From an uncultured Oscillospiraceae bacterium (GTDB lineage: Bacteria; Bacillota; Clostridia; Oscillospirales; Oscillospiraceae), in assembly GCA_904419145.1 (NCBI GenBank), contig CAJFQQ010000003.1, positions 35,610-99,609 on the forward strand: a DNA stretch of 64,000 nucleotides. The letters are read 5' to 3'. Shown in pieces: positions 8,053 to 17,200 of this stretch (the first letter of the stretch is position 1; each line of letters begins with the position of its first letter). The notes beneath the pieces were generated by a model. It made no database searches and had not been told where the DNA came from. It was given only the letters and a program-made list of their open reading frames with translations. Position numbers and translations under genes: made by a program.

Positions 8053-8627
8053 GCCGCTCTTGTCCGGTCTGTTCTTCCTATGTGCCTGCATTTTCTTTTA
8101 CTCTGTAAATTTCTATTGCCCCTCTTTACTCTCGTAGAATGCACGAATGTCGGAACATAAGAAGCGGACAAAGGATTCCAATACATGGTGGAAAATCCAA
8201 GTAAGTAACAAGGGTTCTTCTTTCAAGATGACCGTCTCCTCTGCGAAAGGATGGTACAGAGACCCTCTTTCTATATAGTTAATATTAATTTTGTAAGAAA
8301 AGCGTGCTGTAGTTTTTGTGTTGCAGCAAATTTATGACCAAAATATTGCAGATATCAGATGGCGTTTCTTTTCGTATCTACAGGAAGAGGGCAAATGCAT
8401 GAACAGATCGAATCTTGATTATTGTTATGGTGAGCAATTGGAGATTTTTCAATGCCTGCACATCCTCCGATTGTTATTTGCCGCACCGCCATTCCACTTT
8501 GACTTTTCGCCTTCCGGCGATCAGCCGAGAACTGGCAAATGTGTTCCAAACGCAGAGCATTCAACCTGAACTTTTGAGAGAGAATGGGTAATCTCATAAA
8601 ACGAGGGTGTCCTGTTTGGCATAAGCG

Positions 8628-8660
8628 GAAAAAGAGGCCGGGGTGTTTACCACGGCCTCT
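8628..8660 (-). terminator. Terminator of the permease operon
   Basis: AGAGGCCG (8633-8640) and CGGCCTCT (8653-8660) form an 8-bp stem that is followed by TTTTT on the minus strand. It lies just past the stop of the permease gene. Confidence 0.8.
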
Positions 8661-8682
8661 AAATTTGGATCTGCTAAAAATT

Positions 8683-10026
8683 TTATTGTAACTCCCAGCT
8701 CTTCTCAACGTGTGCTTTGCCGGTCTTTTTACGATAGAAACACCACAGCCACATTACCAACAGACAGGCAGCAGAAGCGACAAGCATGGTCATGTTAGCA
8801 GTTTGGAAGGACCTCCAGATCATAAAGACACGAATAGCTAACGCAATCCAGCAGGCAGCCAGAAACAACCACATTGGAGTACGCCAGGCGCGATTTTCCC
8901 AAGCGCCTTCCATCGTTTTTGGATACCGCATAATGCCGATGGCCACCAGGATATAGCCAATAGAGGATACAAAGGTGAAATTGGATACGATAGTACCAAT
9001 ATCAAAGTCCAAAACAATAGGCAGGGCACCAATGAAAAAGAAAATAATGATGTACTTCCAAGCGATGCCGTATTTATTCACATTACCCAAAATCTCCGGC
9101 AGCCAGCCGTCGCGGGTCAGCTGCATCATCGGCCGCTCAAAGATGCCGAAAGAGGAGTTTAAAGAGGTGGCCAGTGCCATGACCGGGCCGCTAAACACAA
9201 ACAGATAAAACACCACGGGGCTGAAAATAACCTGTGCGACTGCAGTCAGCGGCTGGTTCGCAGTCTGCTCAATGGGTAGAACATTGCACATGGTAAAGCC
9301 TACACTGCAGTATAGCACTACTAGAAAAAGCGGAACGATGGCCATTGCCAGAGGTAAATCTGTTTTAGGTTTCTTGCAGGAGCCAGAGAAGGACGTGATA
9401 AGGGTGTAGCCGGTAGTGGAATTCATCAGAATCATTACCGCCTGCATAAAGCCATCCGGACCATCAGTGAAAAAGTCCTCGGCTGCGAAATCAAAGCTGC
9501 CGGGTTGTGCATTCATCATGCCATAGAGACCAAACATCAGTAGGCCGAAGATCAGGATAATCGTTAGAACATTCTGCACCTTAGCCATAAAGCTGGTGCC
9601 AAACAAATTGATCAACGCAAACAGAACCAAGCTAAAAATGGCGACGCCTTTCACAGGAATTGCAGGACTGATTGCATGCATGTAATTGCCCAACGAAAGA
9701 GCCATAGTGCTAAAATAGAAAGCGTTCAAGATTTGCTGTACACCGTACCAGCCACCGCCTACTTCGCCCAAGGTAGTAGCCAGGAACGAGTAGTTACCAC
9801 CTTTAATGCGGGCGGCACTGGACATGAGGATCAGTGGCAGGTTTGCTAAAAAGCCCAGCACAATTGCCACCGCATAGGCAATCCATGCACTGCGGCCGGT
9901 CCAAGAGATAGCGATACCGACATAGGTAACAATGCCGGCACCTACAACAGAACCTAAGCCCATAAAAGCCAGATCCCAAAAGCCAAGCAGACCGCTTTTT
10001 TCAGTTGTTGTTTTTTCGCTTTTCAT
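8683..10026 (-). CDS. APC-superfamily amino acid permease
   Basis: A 447-residue membrane protein with about 12 hydrophobic segments. The first carries the APC signature GLGSVVGAGIVTYVGIAIS. APC transporters move amino acids or amines by proton symport or exchange. I prefer the ATG at 10026, which has a GGAG 10 bases upstream; an ATG at 10035 overlaps the upstream stop (ATGA) but is only one base from that site. It is co-transcribed with a sugar-acid dehydratase. That is unusual for an APC transporter and hints at a substrate carrying an amino group. The substrate is unknown. Confidence 0.85.
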   Translation of the reverse strand: MKSEKTTTEKSGLLGFWDLAFMGLGSVVGAGIVTYVGIAISWTGRSAWIAYAVAIVLGFLANLPLILMSSAARIKGGNYSFLATTLGEVGGGWYGVQQILNAFYFSTMALSLGNYMHAISPAIPVKGVAIFSLVLFALINLFGTSFMAKVQNVLTIILIFGLLMFGLYGMMNAQPGSFDFAAEDFFTDGPDGFMQAVMILMNSTTGYTLITSFSGSCKKPKTDLPLAMAIVPLFLVVLYCSVGFTMCNVLPIEQTANQPLTAVAQVIFSPVVFYLFVFSGPVMALATSLNSSFGIFERPMMQLTRDGWLPEILGNVNKYGIAWKYIIIFFFIGALPIVLDFDIGTIVSNFTFVSSIGYILVAIGIMRYPKTMEGAWENRAWRTPMWLFLAACWIALAIRVFMIWRSFQTANMTMLVASAACLLVMWLWCFYRKKTGKAHVEKSWELQ

Positions 10027-10031
10027 TAGAC

Positions 10032-11222
10032 TCATGCTCCTTTCACAGATTCGATCACCACTGCCTCCGCTAGCGCTTTTTCAGATAACTCGTTGCCGAT
10101 GCCAGGCCGGTCCGGAATCTCAAAATACCCGTCAACAGGCTGGTAGTTATAGATACACAAGTCCGTTACCTCTTTCAAAGTGTTGACGGTGTGGTGTTCA
10201 TGAATGATAAAGTTGGGAATGGCTGCCTCAAACTGCAGCGCCGCCGCAACGCTGATGGGAGTGTTACAGGTATGGGTCTGTACTGAGATACTGAATGCCT
10301 CTGCCATATCACAGATCTTTCGCCCTTCAGTATAGCCGCCGCAGTTGCCCAGATCAGGCTGTGCAACAGATAAACAGCCCGTCTGGAACAGAGGCAAAAA
10401 TCCCCTGCGGGTGTAGGTGCGCTCGCCGGTGGCCAAGGGGATATTGGTGTGGGCAGCAATACGTTGGTAATCCATGGGACTCAGCGGAGAAGCCGGCTCT
10501 TCCAGGAACATAATGCCATAGGGTTCAGCCATGCGGGCAAATTCGATGGCAGTCATAGCCGTTGTCCCATTGTGATTTTCCAAAATGATGTCTACGTCCG
10601 ATCCCAAAGCTTGGCGGCAGGCGTCCAGCTTTTTTTCCAGCTCCCGCATGGTGGATGGCTGAAAGTGGATGTGCATTTCCTCTGAAGAGGTAGGCTTACC
10701 GTCCAGCCTTTTGCTAATAAGGTCGATTTTCACAGAGTTGTAGCCATCTTCCACAGCGGCGTGGCATGCCTCCTGTAAGAAGCCTATGTCACCGGGGGAT
10801 GCCATAAATGTCTCGCTTTTCCAGCCAAACTGGAGCTGACTGGCGTAGGTCCGTAGCTTTGTGCGGTGGACACCGCCCAACAGTTTACAGCAGGGGACGC
10901 CGAAGTATTTGCCTTTGATATCCCACAAGGCGGTGTCAATGGCACTGATTGCGGCCATAATTACGCCACCGTTACCCTGTGCCCAAAAATTCCCGGCCAA
11001 CTTATGGTACACAGCATCCGTGTCCAGTGGATCCATTCCAATAATCATCTTAGCCATTAGTTTGATTAACTGATAGGCACCTACCGAGTAGTCAAAGATA
11101 GAAACACCTGCCTCGCCATAGCCATAGATGCCCTCGTCTGTGTTGATGCGGCACAGTACCGGGGTCTGCGCGCTCACATCGAGCCTCTTTAATTGGATAG
11201 CGTCAACCGAAACAATTTTCAT
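10032..11222 (-). CDS. Enolase-superfamily sugar-acid dehydratase (mandelate racemase / galactonate dehydratase type)
   Basis: A 396-residue protein beginning MKIVSVDAIQLKRLD, with AAGGAAGGG upstream; the extra 28 residues of the longer open frame are unlike the family. The N-terminal capping domain is followed by a TIM barrel. Likely metal ligands are the Glu of IILENHNG, the first Glu of FLEEP and the Glu of ATGER. His of the LENHN segment and His of VQTHTCNT are candidate acid/base residues. The family removes water from acid sugars or racemises alpha-hydroxy acids. The exact substrate cannot be told. It forms an operon with the permease and is divergent from a LysR regulator. Confidence 0.85.
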   Translation of the reverse strand: MKIVSVDAIQLKRLDVSAQTPVLCRINTDEGIYGYGEAGVSIFDYSVGAYQLIKLMAKMIIGMDPLDTDAVYHKLAGNFWAQGNGGVIMAAISAIDTALWDIKGKYFGVPCCKLLGGVHRTKLRTYASQLQFGWKSETFMASPGDIGFLQEACHAAVEDGYNSVKIDLISKRLDGKPTSSEEMHIHFQPSTMRELEKKLDACRQALGSDVDIILENHNGTTAMTAIEFARMAEPYGIMFLEEPASPLSPMDYQRIAAHTNIPLATGERTYTRRGFLPLFQTGCLSVAQPDLGNCGGYTEGRKICDMAEAFSISVQTHTCNTPISVAAALQFEAAIPNFIIHEHHTVNTLKEVTDLCIYNYQPVDGYFEIPDRPGIGNELSEKALAEAVVIESVKGA

Positions 11223-11422
11223 CAAATCCCTTCCTTTCTCACTCAATAAAAATAAATTATATCTTTGCTGCCATCCTTTAGGCAGAAAAGACTTGTGGAA
11301 GAACACAAAATAGGTTATAATACACGATAATCAAATCAATAATTACCTCTTTTTTGTTAGTATAACGCAAAAAACACTGCCAGACAAATACAAATATATT
11401 GTAGACATTATAATAAAATGGT

Positions 11423-11428
11423 TATAAT
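11423..11428 (+). promoter_or_regulatory. -10 element for the LysR gene in the divergent region
   Basis: TATAAT at 11423-11428, with TTGTAG 18 bases upstream at 11399-11404. The region 11230-11430 is strongly AT-rich and serves both divergent genes. Confidence 0.5.
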
Positions 11429-11442
11429 GTATGGGGGCTGTT

Positions 11443-12309
11443 ATGAACATTCAGCATCTTCGCTATTTTTTAACCATTGTTCGTTGCGGGACTCTCAGCG
11501 GTGCCGCAAGGGAACTGCACGTTGCACAGCCAGCTTTGAGTGCCACATTGGCCAAAATCGAGGATGAGATTGGGGTTAAATTGTTTGACCGGGTGCGCGG
11601 ACGGCTGATCCTTAATGAGAAGGGCAAAATTTTCTCACGCGGCTGTCTAGATATTTGCGAGGATTATGACCGCATGTTAGAGAGAGTACACCGGCTGGTA
11701 CAGCGGGAATGGAACGAGTTAACAGTCGGCATTTTGGATATAGGATTTCCTCAGCAATTCATTCTGGACTTTCTAGCTGCCAATCCGGGTATCCAAGTCA
11801 ATAGCAACCTGTTTTTTCAACCTGCTGGGCAAGAGTTCGAATCGTTCCATTGTGACCTTTTAATCATGCCTGGTCCTGTAGAAATGAAAGGCGTAGAGTG
11901 CCGACTTATTCACTCCGATCCCCTGTTTTTGACTATGTTAAAGACGCATCCTTTAGCTGGTTATAAACAGATAGCGTTACAAGATTTGAATGGGGTTAAT
12001 TTAATTCAGCTTGGGGCAAATAGCTATTATGGCAGGTTGGTCAACAATCTGTTGGAACAAAACAAAATTGTCTTTGCCAGTCGTTGCAGTTCTACTGAGC
12101 GGCAATTGCGTCAGCTTTTGGAGAAGCAGCAAGGCGTATGTGTCACAATCCCGGATATCTGGAATACCATGCCGGATGCGGATGGCCTTGTACATATTCC
12201 AATAGATACGTCTGTACGACGTCAATGCTATTTCGTTTATAGTGCAAAGCGCTCCATTTCTCCCCTGGCTACGCATTTTATGGACTATATTTGCAATTTT
12301 TATCATTAA
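11443..12309 (+). CDS. LysR-family transcriptional regulator of the dehydratase/permease genes
   Basis: A 288-residue LysR protein: wHTH at residues 1-60 (MNIQHLRYFLTIVRCGTLSG, AARELHVAQPALSATLAKIE), then an effector domain. The ATG at 11443 is chosen because GGGGG lies 7 bases upstream; an ATG at 11431 is possible. It faces away from the dehydratase/permease operon, so it probably regulates it in response to the sugar acid. Codon use is more AT-rich than in neighbouring core genes, which could mean horizontal transfer of this three-gene block. Confidence 0.85.
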   Translation: MNIQHLRYFLTIVRCGTLSGAARELHVAQPALSATLAKIEDEIGVKLFDRVRGRLILNEKGKIFSRGCLDICEDYDRMLERVHRLVQREWNELTVGILDIGFPQQFILDFLAANPGIQVNSNLFFQPAGQEFESFHCDLLIMPGPVEMKGVECRLIHSDPLFLTMLKTHPLAGYKQIALQDLNGVNLIQLGANSYYGRLVNNLLEQNKIVFASRCSSTERQLRQLLEKQQGVCVTIPDIWNTMPDADGLVHIPIDTSVRRQCYFVYSAKRSISPLATHFMDYICNFYH

Positions 12310-12349
12310 CTAGAGTCAAGCGAAACGCATTTTGTGAGGAAAATATAGC

Positions 12350-12383
12350 AATGGGGGAGGATGCAAAAGCATCCTCCCCCATT
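12350..12383. terminator. 15-bp perfect hairpin between convergent genes
   Basis: A perfect 15-bp stem (12350-12364 with 12369-12383) with an AAAA loop. It lies between the LysR gene and the von Willebrand gene. It lacks a clear T-tract on either strand, so termination is likely but not certain. Confidence 0.6.
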
Positions 12384-12421
12384 ATCATGCATGTTTGCTA
12401 TTACCACATACATGGGGTGCC

Positions 12422-13804
12422 TCAAAGGCTGACGACAGATTCGCAGCAGCGATAGTCGGTGTCAATATAGTGGGCAATAAAGCGTGCCTTGAAGTTGCGC
12501 TGATCGCACATAGATTGATTGTTGCCTCCAGAGACGTTCAAATCTTCCGGCACAACAAATTTGAGGCACTTGACCAAAATATCGCGGCAGGCAGGTGCAT
12601 CATGTGCCGGAATGGTTATGGCCTTCATCCCGCGCTGATACTCTGTGCCGTTTTCATCCACCTCGGTGAGAATAGCTGCCAGGGCAACCCGCTTTCCGGG
12701 GCAGACGTTCTTGATGGTCACGTCCAGCTGTACAATGCGCCCCATGGACTCCAGATAGGTGTCTCCCATATCCACTAAAACAGCGTCGGAGCAGCCCTCT
12801 ATAGAGAGGTCCACCGGGACAGGGCACTCCTCGGGATTGACAACGATGCCGCAGTCCACGATGACGGTCGGCTCCGGGAAACGGACGACGTTGCCCTCCT
12901 GGTCGGAGTAGGTGATGGATTGGTTGACAAGCTTGGTCCCCTGGGTCTGCGCGGTGTGGCGGACAAAGAATTCCAGGACCGCGCTTTCGCTGGCGGTGAC
13001 GCCCAGAGCGGGAATGTTCCAGCGCAGAGCGGTGGAATTCACCATGGTGGCCGTTCCCTTGTTGGGCGTGAGGATGCTGGTGATGACGAAGTCCGAGTTT
13101 ACGATCTCGTTGATGACAATATTGGTCGCGCCGGTCTTGGAGATGTTAGCGGCCAGCTCCGCGAACAGCTCCTCCAGATCTTCGGCATCGGGGGTGACGG
13201 AAACGTGGGCGCTGGAAGGAGCGGTGGCCCACTGGTTGAGCATCCCCACGTCCACACCGCCGGAGCCCACCAGTCCGATGCAATAGATGATAATGCCCTG
13301 GGCCTTTGCCGCCTCGGCTACCGGCGTGGGTGGGGCTCCGGTGGTGGTGTTTCCGTCAGTGAAGAGGACAATGACCCGGTTCTGGCTGCTGGAGGCGGAT
13401 AGCAGCTGCGTGGCCTTGGTAAAGGCGTCCGCATGATTGGTGCTGCCGCCGGCGGTCAGCTGGTCAACCGCATTTTTCAGCGTGTCCACGGAGGTGATGA
13501 GCTGTGTGTTTTCCGTGGCGGTGTCGGCGAAGCTGACGATGCCGATGCGGCTTCCGGAGCCGATCTGGCCGCTGGCGGTGCCGCCGGTGGCCTCTGCAAT
13601 GATATCAATAAACGTCTTCGCACCAGTTTTCATACTGGCCAGAGGCGTGCCTGCCATACTGCCGGAGCGATCCAACACCAGGACGATATCCGTGGGATTG
13701 GAGATGATATCCGGTGCCGCAGTCAGGGAGAGCGTCACCCGCAGGGACCCCTCACAGTCGATGCGGGTGGCGTTGATGACCTTGTTCGAGTTCGTAACAC
13801 CCAT
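12422..13804 (-). CDS. Cytoplasmic von Willebrand factor type A domain protein
   Basis: A 460-residue protein. The vWA domain (about residues 35-220) has an intact metal-ion-dependent adhesion site: DRSGSM, then a Thr region and FTDGNTTTG. The later part (about 220-350) looks like a beta-sandwich adhesion-type domain, and the last about 100 residues are Cys-containing (CPVPVDLSIEGCSD and PACRDILVKCLKF). The start at 13804 has an almost perfect AAGGAGGT site; a longer frame upstream is unlike the family. There is no signal peptide and no membrane or sortase anchor, which is odd for a vWA protein with matrix-like domains. It has no operon partner. Function unknown. Confidence 0.8.
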   Translation of the reverse strand: MGVTNSNKVINATRIDCEGSLRVTLSLTAAPDIISNPTDIVLVLDRSGSMAGTPLASMKTGAKTFIDIIAEATGGTASGQIGSGSRIGIVSFADTATENTQLITSVDTLKNAVDQLTAGGSTNHADAFTKATQLLSASSSQNRVIVLFTDGNTTTGAPPTPVAEAAKAQGIIIYCIGLVGSGGVDVGMLNQWATAPSSAHVSVTPDAEDLEELFAELAANISKTGATNIVINEIVNSDFVITSILTPNKGTATMVNSTALRWNIPALGVTASESAVLEFFVRHTAQTQGTKLVNQSITYSDQEGNVVRFPEPTVIVDCGIVVNPEECPVPVDLSIEGCSDAVLVDMGDTYLESMGRIVQLDVTIKNVCPGKRVALAAILTEVDENGTEYQRGMKAITIPAHDAPACRDILVKCLKFVVPEDLNVSGGNNQSMCDQRNFKARFIAHYIDTDYRCCESVVSL

Positions 13805-14022
13805 TGTGTTACCTCCTTCTGGGGTGAGTCCCCTTCGTATCTTATGCCGCGGTGGATGATCCGCCACTATGCATAGGATCTTTCTGCATAAAAATGAAAG
13901 ATAACTTGCAAAAGCGGGTGAACAATATAGCTGCTTTTTGTACGGATCACTAAAGATTTTTTTCGCTGCAAGCTGAAAATTGTGAAATGCAGAAAAAGTA
14001 AAAGCGGGAAAACTGTGGACTA

Positions 14023-14051
14023 TTGACAAGAAAAAGCGGCGGTTTTATAAT
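14023..14051 (+). promoter_or_regulatory. Consensus sigma-A promoter of gltBD
   Basis: TTGACA at 14023-14028, exactly 17 bases, then TATAAT at 14046-14051: a perfect match to the consensus. Such a strong promoter implies that control lies downstream, in the leader. Confidence 0.88.
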
Positions 14052-14070
14052 AAAGTCAACAAAAGTTGGG

Positions 14071-14121
14071 GCGCATACTGTCCTTGCTGAGAGGGGAGTA
14101 TGCGCATTTTTCTATTATTTT
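14071..14121 (+). promoter_or_regulatory. Attenuator hairpin in the gltB leader
   Basis: GCGCATACT (14071-14079) pairs with AGTATGCGC (14097-14105), followed by ATTTTTCTATTATTTTT. It is an intrinsic terminator only about 13 bases after the expected transcription start and more than 100 bases before the gene. A regulated antitermination step is likely. TGTCCTT (14080-14086) in its loop is complementary to AAGGACA further down (about 14180). The hairpin is seen; regulation is inferred. Confidence 0.65.
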
Positions 14122-14229
14122 TCAAAAAAGACAAATGTCTATAAGCCAGAGACAACTTGCGCATAAAACTGGTGAACTTGAAGGACAAATTGCAAATTGG
14201 CCGGAAGCTGAGAAAGGGAGGCATGGGCT

Positions 14230-17200
14230 ATGGAGCGAATGGAGGGATTGTACCGTCCCCAGTGGGAACACGACGCCTGCGGCATCGGGGCGGTCATTCA
14301 GATCGACGGAACCAAGTCCCACGCCACGGTGGATAAGGCGCTGAAGATCGTGGAAAAGCTGGAACACCGGGCGGGAAAGGACACCAAGGGTGAGACCGGC
14401 GACGGCGTGGGGATTATGGTGCAGATCGCCCACCCCTTCTTCACCAAGGCGGCGGCCCAGCAGGGCATCCAGCTGGGCGAGGAGCGGGACTACGGCGTGG
14501 GGATGTTCTTCTTCCCCCAGGATAACCTCCTGCGCAGCCAGGCCCGGAAGATGCTGGAGATCATCGCCGCCAAGGAAGGCGTGGAATTTCTGGGCTGGCG
14601 GCGGGTGCCGGTGGTGCCGGAGGTCCTGGGACAGATGGCCCGGGACAGCATGCCCGCCATCTACCAGTGCTTCCTCCGCCGCCCGGGGGATGTGGAGCGG
14701 GGGCTGGACTTTGACCGGAAGCTCTATGTGGTGCGCCGGGAGTTCGAGCAGTCCAACGACCACACCTATGTCGCTTCCCTCTCCAGCCGGACCATTGTCT
14801 ACAAGGGGATGTTCCTGGTGGACCAGCTGCGCAAGTTCTACCCGGACCTGCAGGACGAGGACTATGTGTCCGCCATCGCCATGGTTCACTCCCGCTTCTC
14901 CACCAACACCACCCCCAGCTGGGAGCGGGCCCACCCCAACCGCCTGATCCTCCACAACGGAGAGATCAACACCATCCGGGGCAATGTGGACCGCATGCTG
15001 GCCCGGGAGGAGACCATGTTCTCCTCCATCATGGCCGACGACATCGACAAGGTGCTGCCGGTGGTGGACCAGAGCGGCTCCGACTCCTCCATGCTGGACA
15101 ACACCCTGGAATTTCTGATGATGAACGGCATTGAGCTGCCCCTGGCGGTGATGCTGACGATCCCGGAGGCCTGGCGGGGGGAGCCGGAGCTCAGCCGGGA
15201 GGTGGCGGACATGTACCACTACTACGCCACCATGATGGAGCCCTGGGACGGCCCGGCAGCCATCCTCTACTCCGACGGGGATATCGTGGGGGCCACCCTG
15301 GACCGCAACGGCCTGCGCCCCATGCGCTACTACGAGGTGGACGACGGCACCATCATCCTCTCCTCCGAGGTGGGGGTGCTGGACATCCCCCATGAGAAGA
15401 TCCTCCACAAGTCCCGGGTCAAGCCCGGCCAGATGCTGGTGGTGGATACCCGGGCCGGCCGCATCCTGGAGGACGGCGAGCTCAAAGCCCGCTACGCCGC
15501 CCAGGCCCCCTACGGGGAGTGGCTGGACCAGAACCTGGTGCGCCTCCAGGATCTGCCGGTGCCCAGCCGCAAGGTGCCCGTCCACACACCGGCCCAGCGC
15601 AGCCGTCTGTACAAGGCGTTCAACTATTCCTATGACGATATCAAGGACGTGGTGCTGCAGATGGCCGCCACCGGCAGCGAGCCTACCACCTCCATGGGCG
15701 TGGATATCCCCCTGGCGGTGCTCAGCGAGAAGCACCAGCCCCTGTTCAGCTACTTCAAGCAGATGTTCGCCCAGGTCACCAATCCGCCCATCGACGCCAT
15801 CCGGGAGGAGACGGTCATCGACACCACGGTCTACGTGGGCTCTGACGGGAACCTTCTGGAAGCCAAACCGGATAACTGCCATGTGCTGGAGATCCGCAAC
15901 CCCATCCTCACCAGTGTGGACCTCCTGAAGATCCGGCACATGGATGTGCCGGGGCTGAAGGTGGAGACCATCTCCCTGCTGTTTTTCAAAAACACGTCCC
16001 TGAAAAAGGCACTGGACCACCTGTTCGTCAACTGTGACCGGGCCTATAAGAACGGAGCCAATATCCTCATCCTGTCCGACCGGGGAGTGGATGAGAACCA
16101 TGTCGCCATCCCCAGCCTTCTGGCGGTATCCGCCATAGAGCAGTATCTGATCCGGACGAAAAAGCGCACCAGCATCTCCATCATCCTGGAGAGCGCCGAG
16201 CCCCGGGACGTCCACCACTTTGCCACCCTTCTGGGCTACGGCGCCCGGGCCATCAACCCCTATCTGGCCCATGAGGCCATCGGTGAGCTCATCGACGAGG
16301 GGCTGCTGGACAAGGAGTATACCGTGGCGGTCGGCGACTACAACAGCGCGGTCCTCCACGGGGTGGTGAAGATCGCCTCCAAGATGGGGATCTCCACCAT
16401 CCAGTCCTATCAGAGCGCCCAGATCTTTGAGGCGCTGGGTCTCAGCGACGAGGTGGTGGACACCTACTTTACCAACACCATCAGCCGGGTGGGGGGCATC
16501 GGCCTGAAGGAGATCCAGGAGGCGGTGGAGTGGCAGCACGACCAGGCTTTTGACCCTCTGGGCCTGGGGTCCGACACCACCCTGGACAGCTTCGGCTATC
16601 ACAAGCTGCGCAGCGGCAGCGACAAAGAGGATCACATGTTCAATCCCCAGACCATCTTCCTCCTGCAGCGGGCGGCCCAGACCGGGGACTACGACCTCTA
16701 CCGCCAGTACGCGGAGCTGGTGGACGCCGAGGGCATCCCCCACACCCTACGGGGCCTGCTGGAGTTCAATACGGCGGAGCGGACGCCGGTGCCCATCGAG
16801 GAGGTGGAGCCGGTGGAGAGTATCGTCCGGCGCTTCAAGACCGGCGCCATGAGCTACGGGTCCATATCCCAGGAGGCCCACGAGTGTCTGGCCATCGCCA
16901 TGAACACCCTAGGCGGCAAGTCCAACTCCGGGGAGGGCGGCGAGACTATGGAACGGCTCTATTCCGAGCGGGGCAGCGCCATCAAGCAGGTGGCCAGCGG
17001 CCGGTTCGGCGTCACCAGCGCCTATCTCGTCAGCGCCAAGGAGGTGCAGATCAAGATGGCCCAGGGCGCCAAGCCCGGCGAGGGCGGACACCTCCCCGGC
17101 GGGAAGGTGTACCCCTGGATCGCCCACACCCGCTACTCCACTCCAGGGGTTTCCCTGATCTCCCCGCCGCCCCACCACGATATCTACTCCATTGAGGACC

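Larger units (their letters stand above)
7425..8627. other. 1.2-kb gene-free stretch
   Basis: No convincing gene was found. Short open frames here have no plausible ribosome site or protein-like composition, and two of them overlap the tRNA-like fragment. The stretch holds the tRNA 3' remnant with its terminator (7661-7790), a hairpin at 7966-7999 and a 19-bp perfect palindrome at 8008-8052. Base composition becomes clearly AT-rich after about 8080. It may be a scar of an old insertion. Confidence 0.5.

Noticed and set aside
8318..8569. Possible 83-codon gene
   Set aside because: It has no ribosome site and a composition unlike a folded protein, and it lies in AT-rich gene-free DNA.
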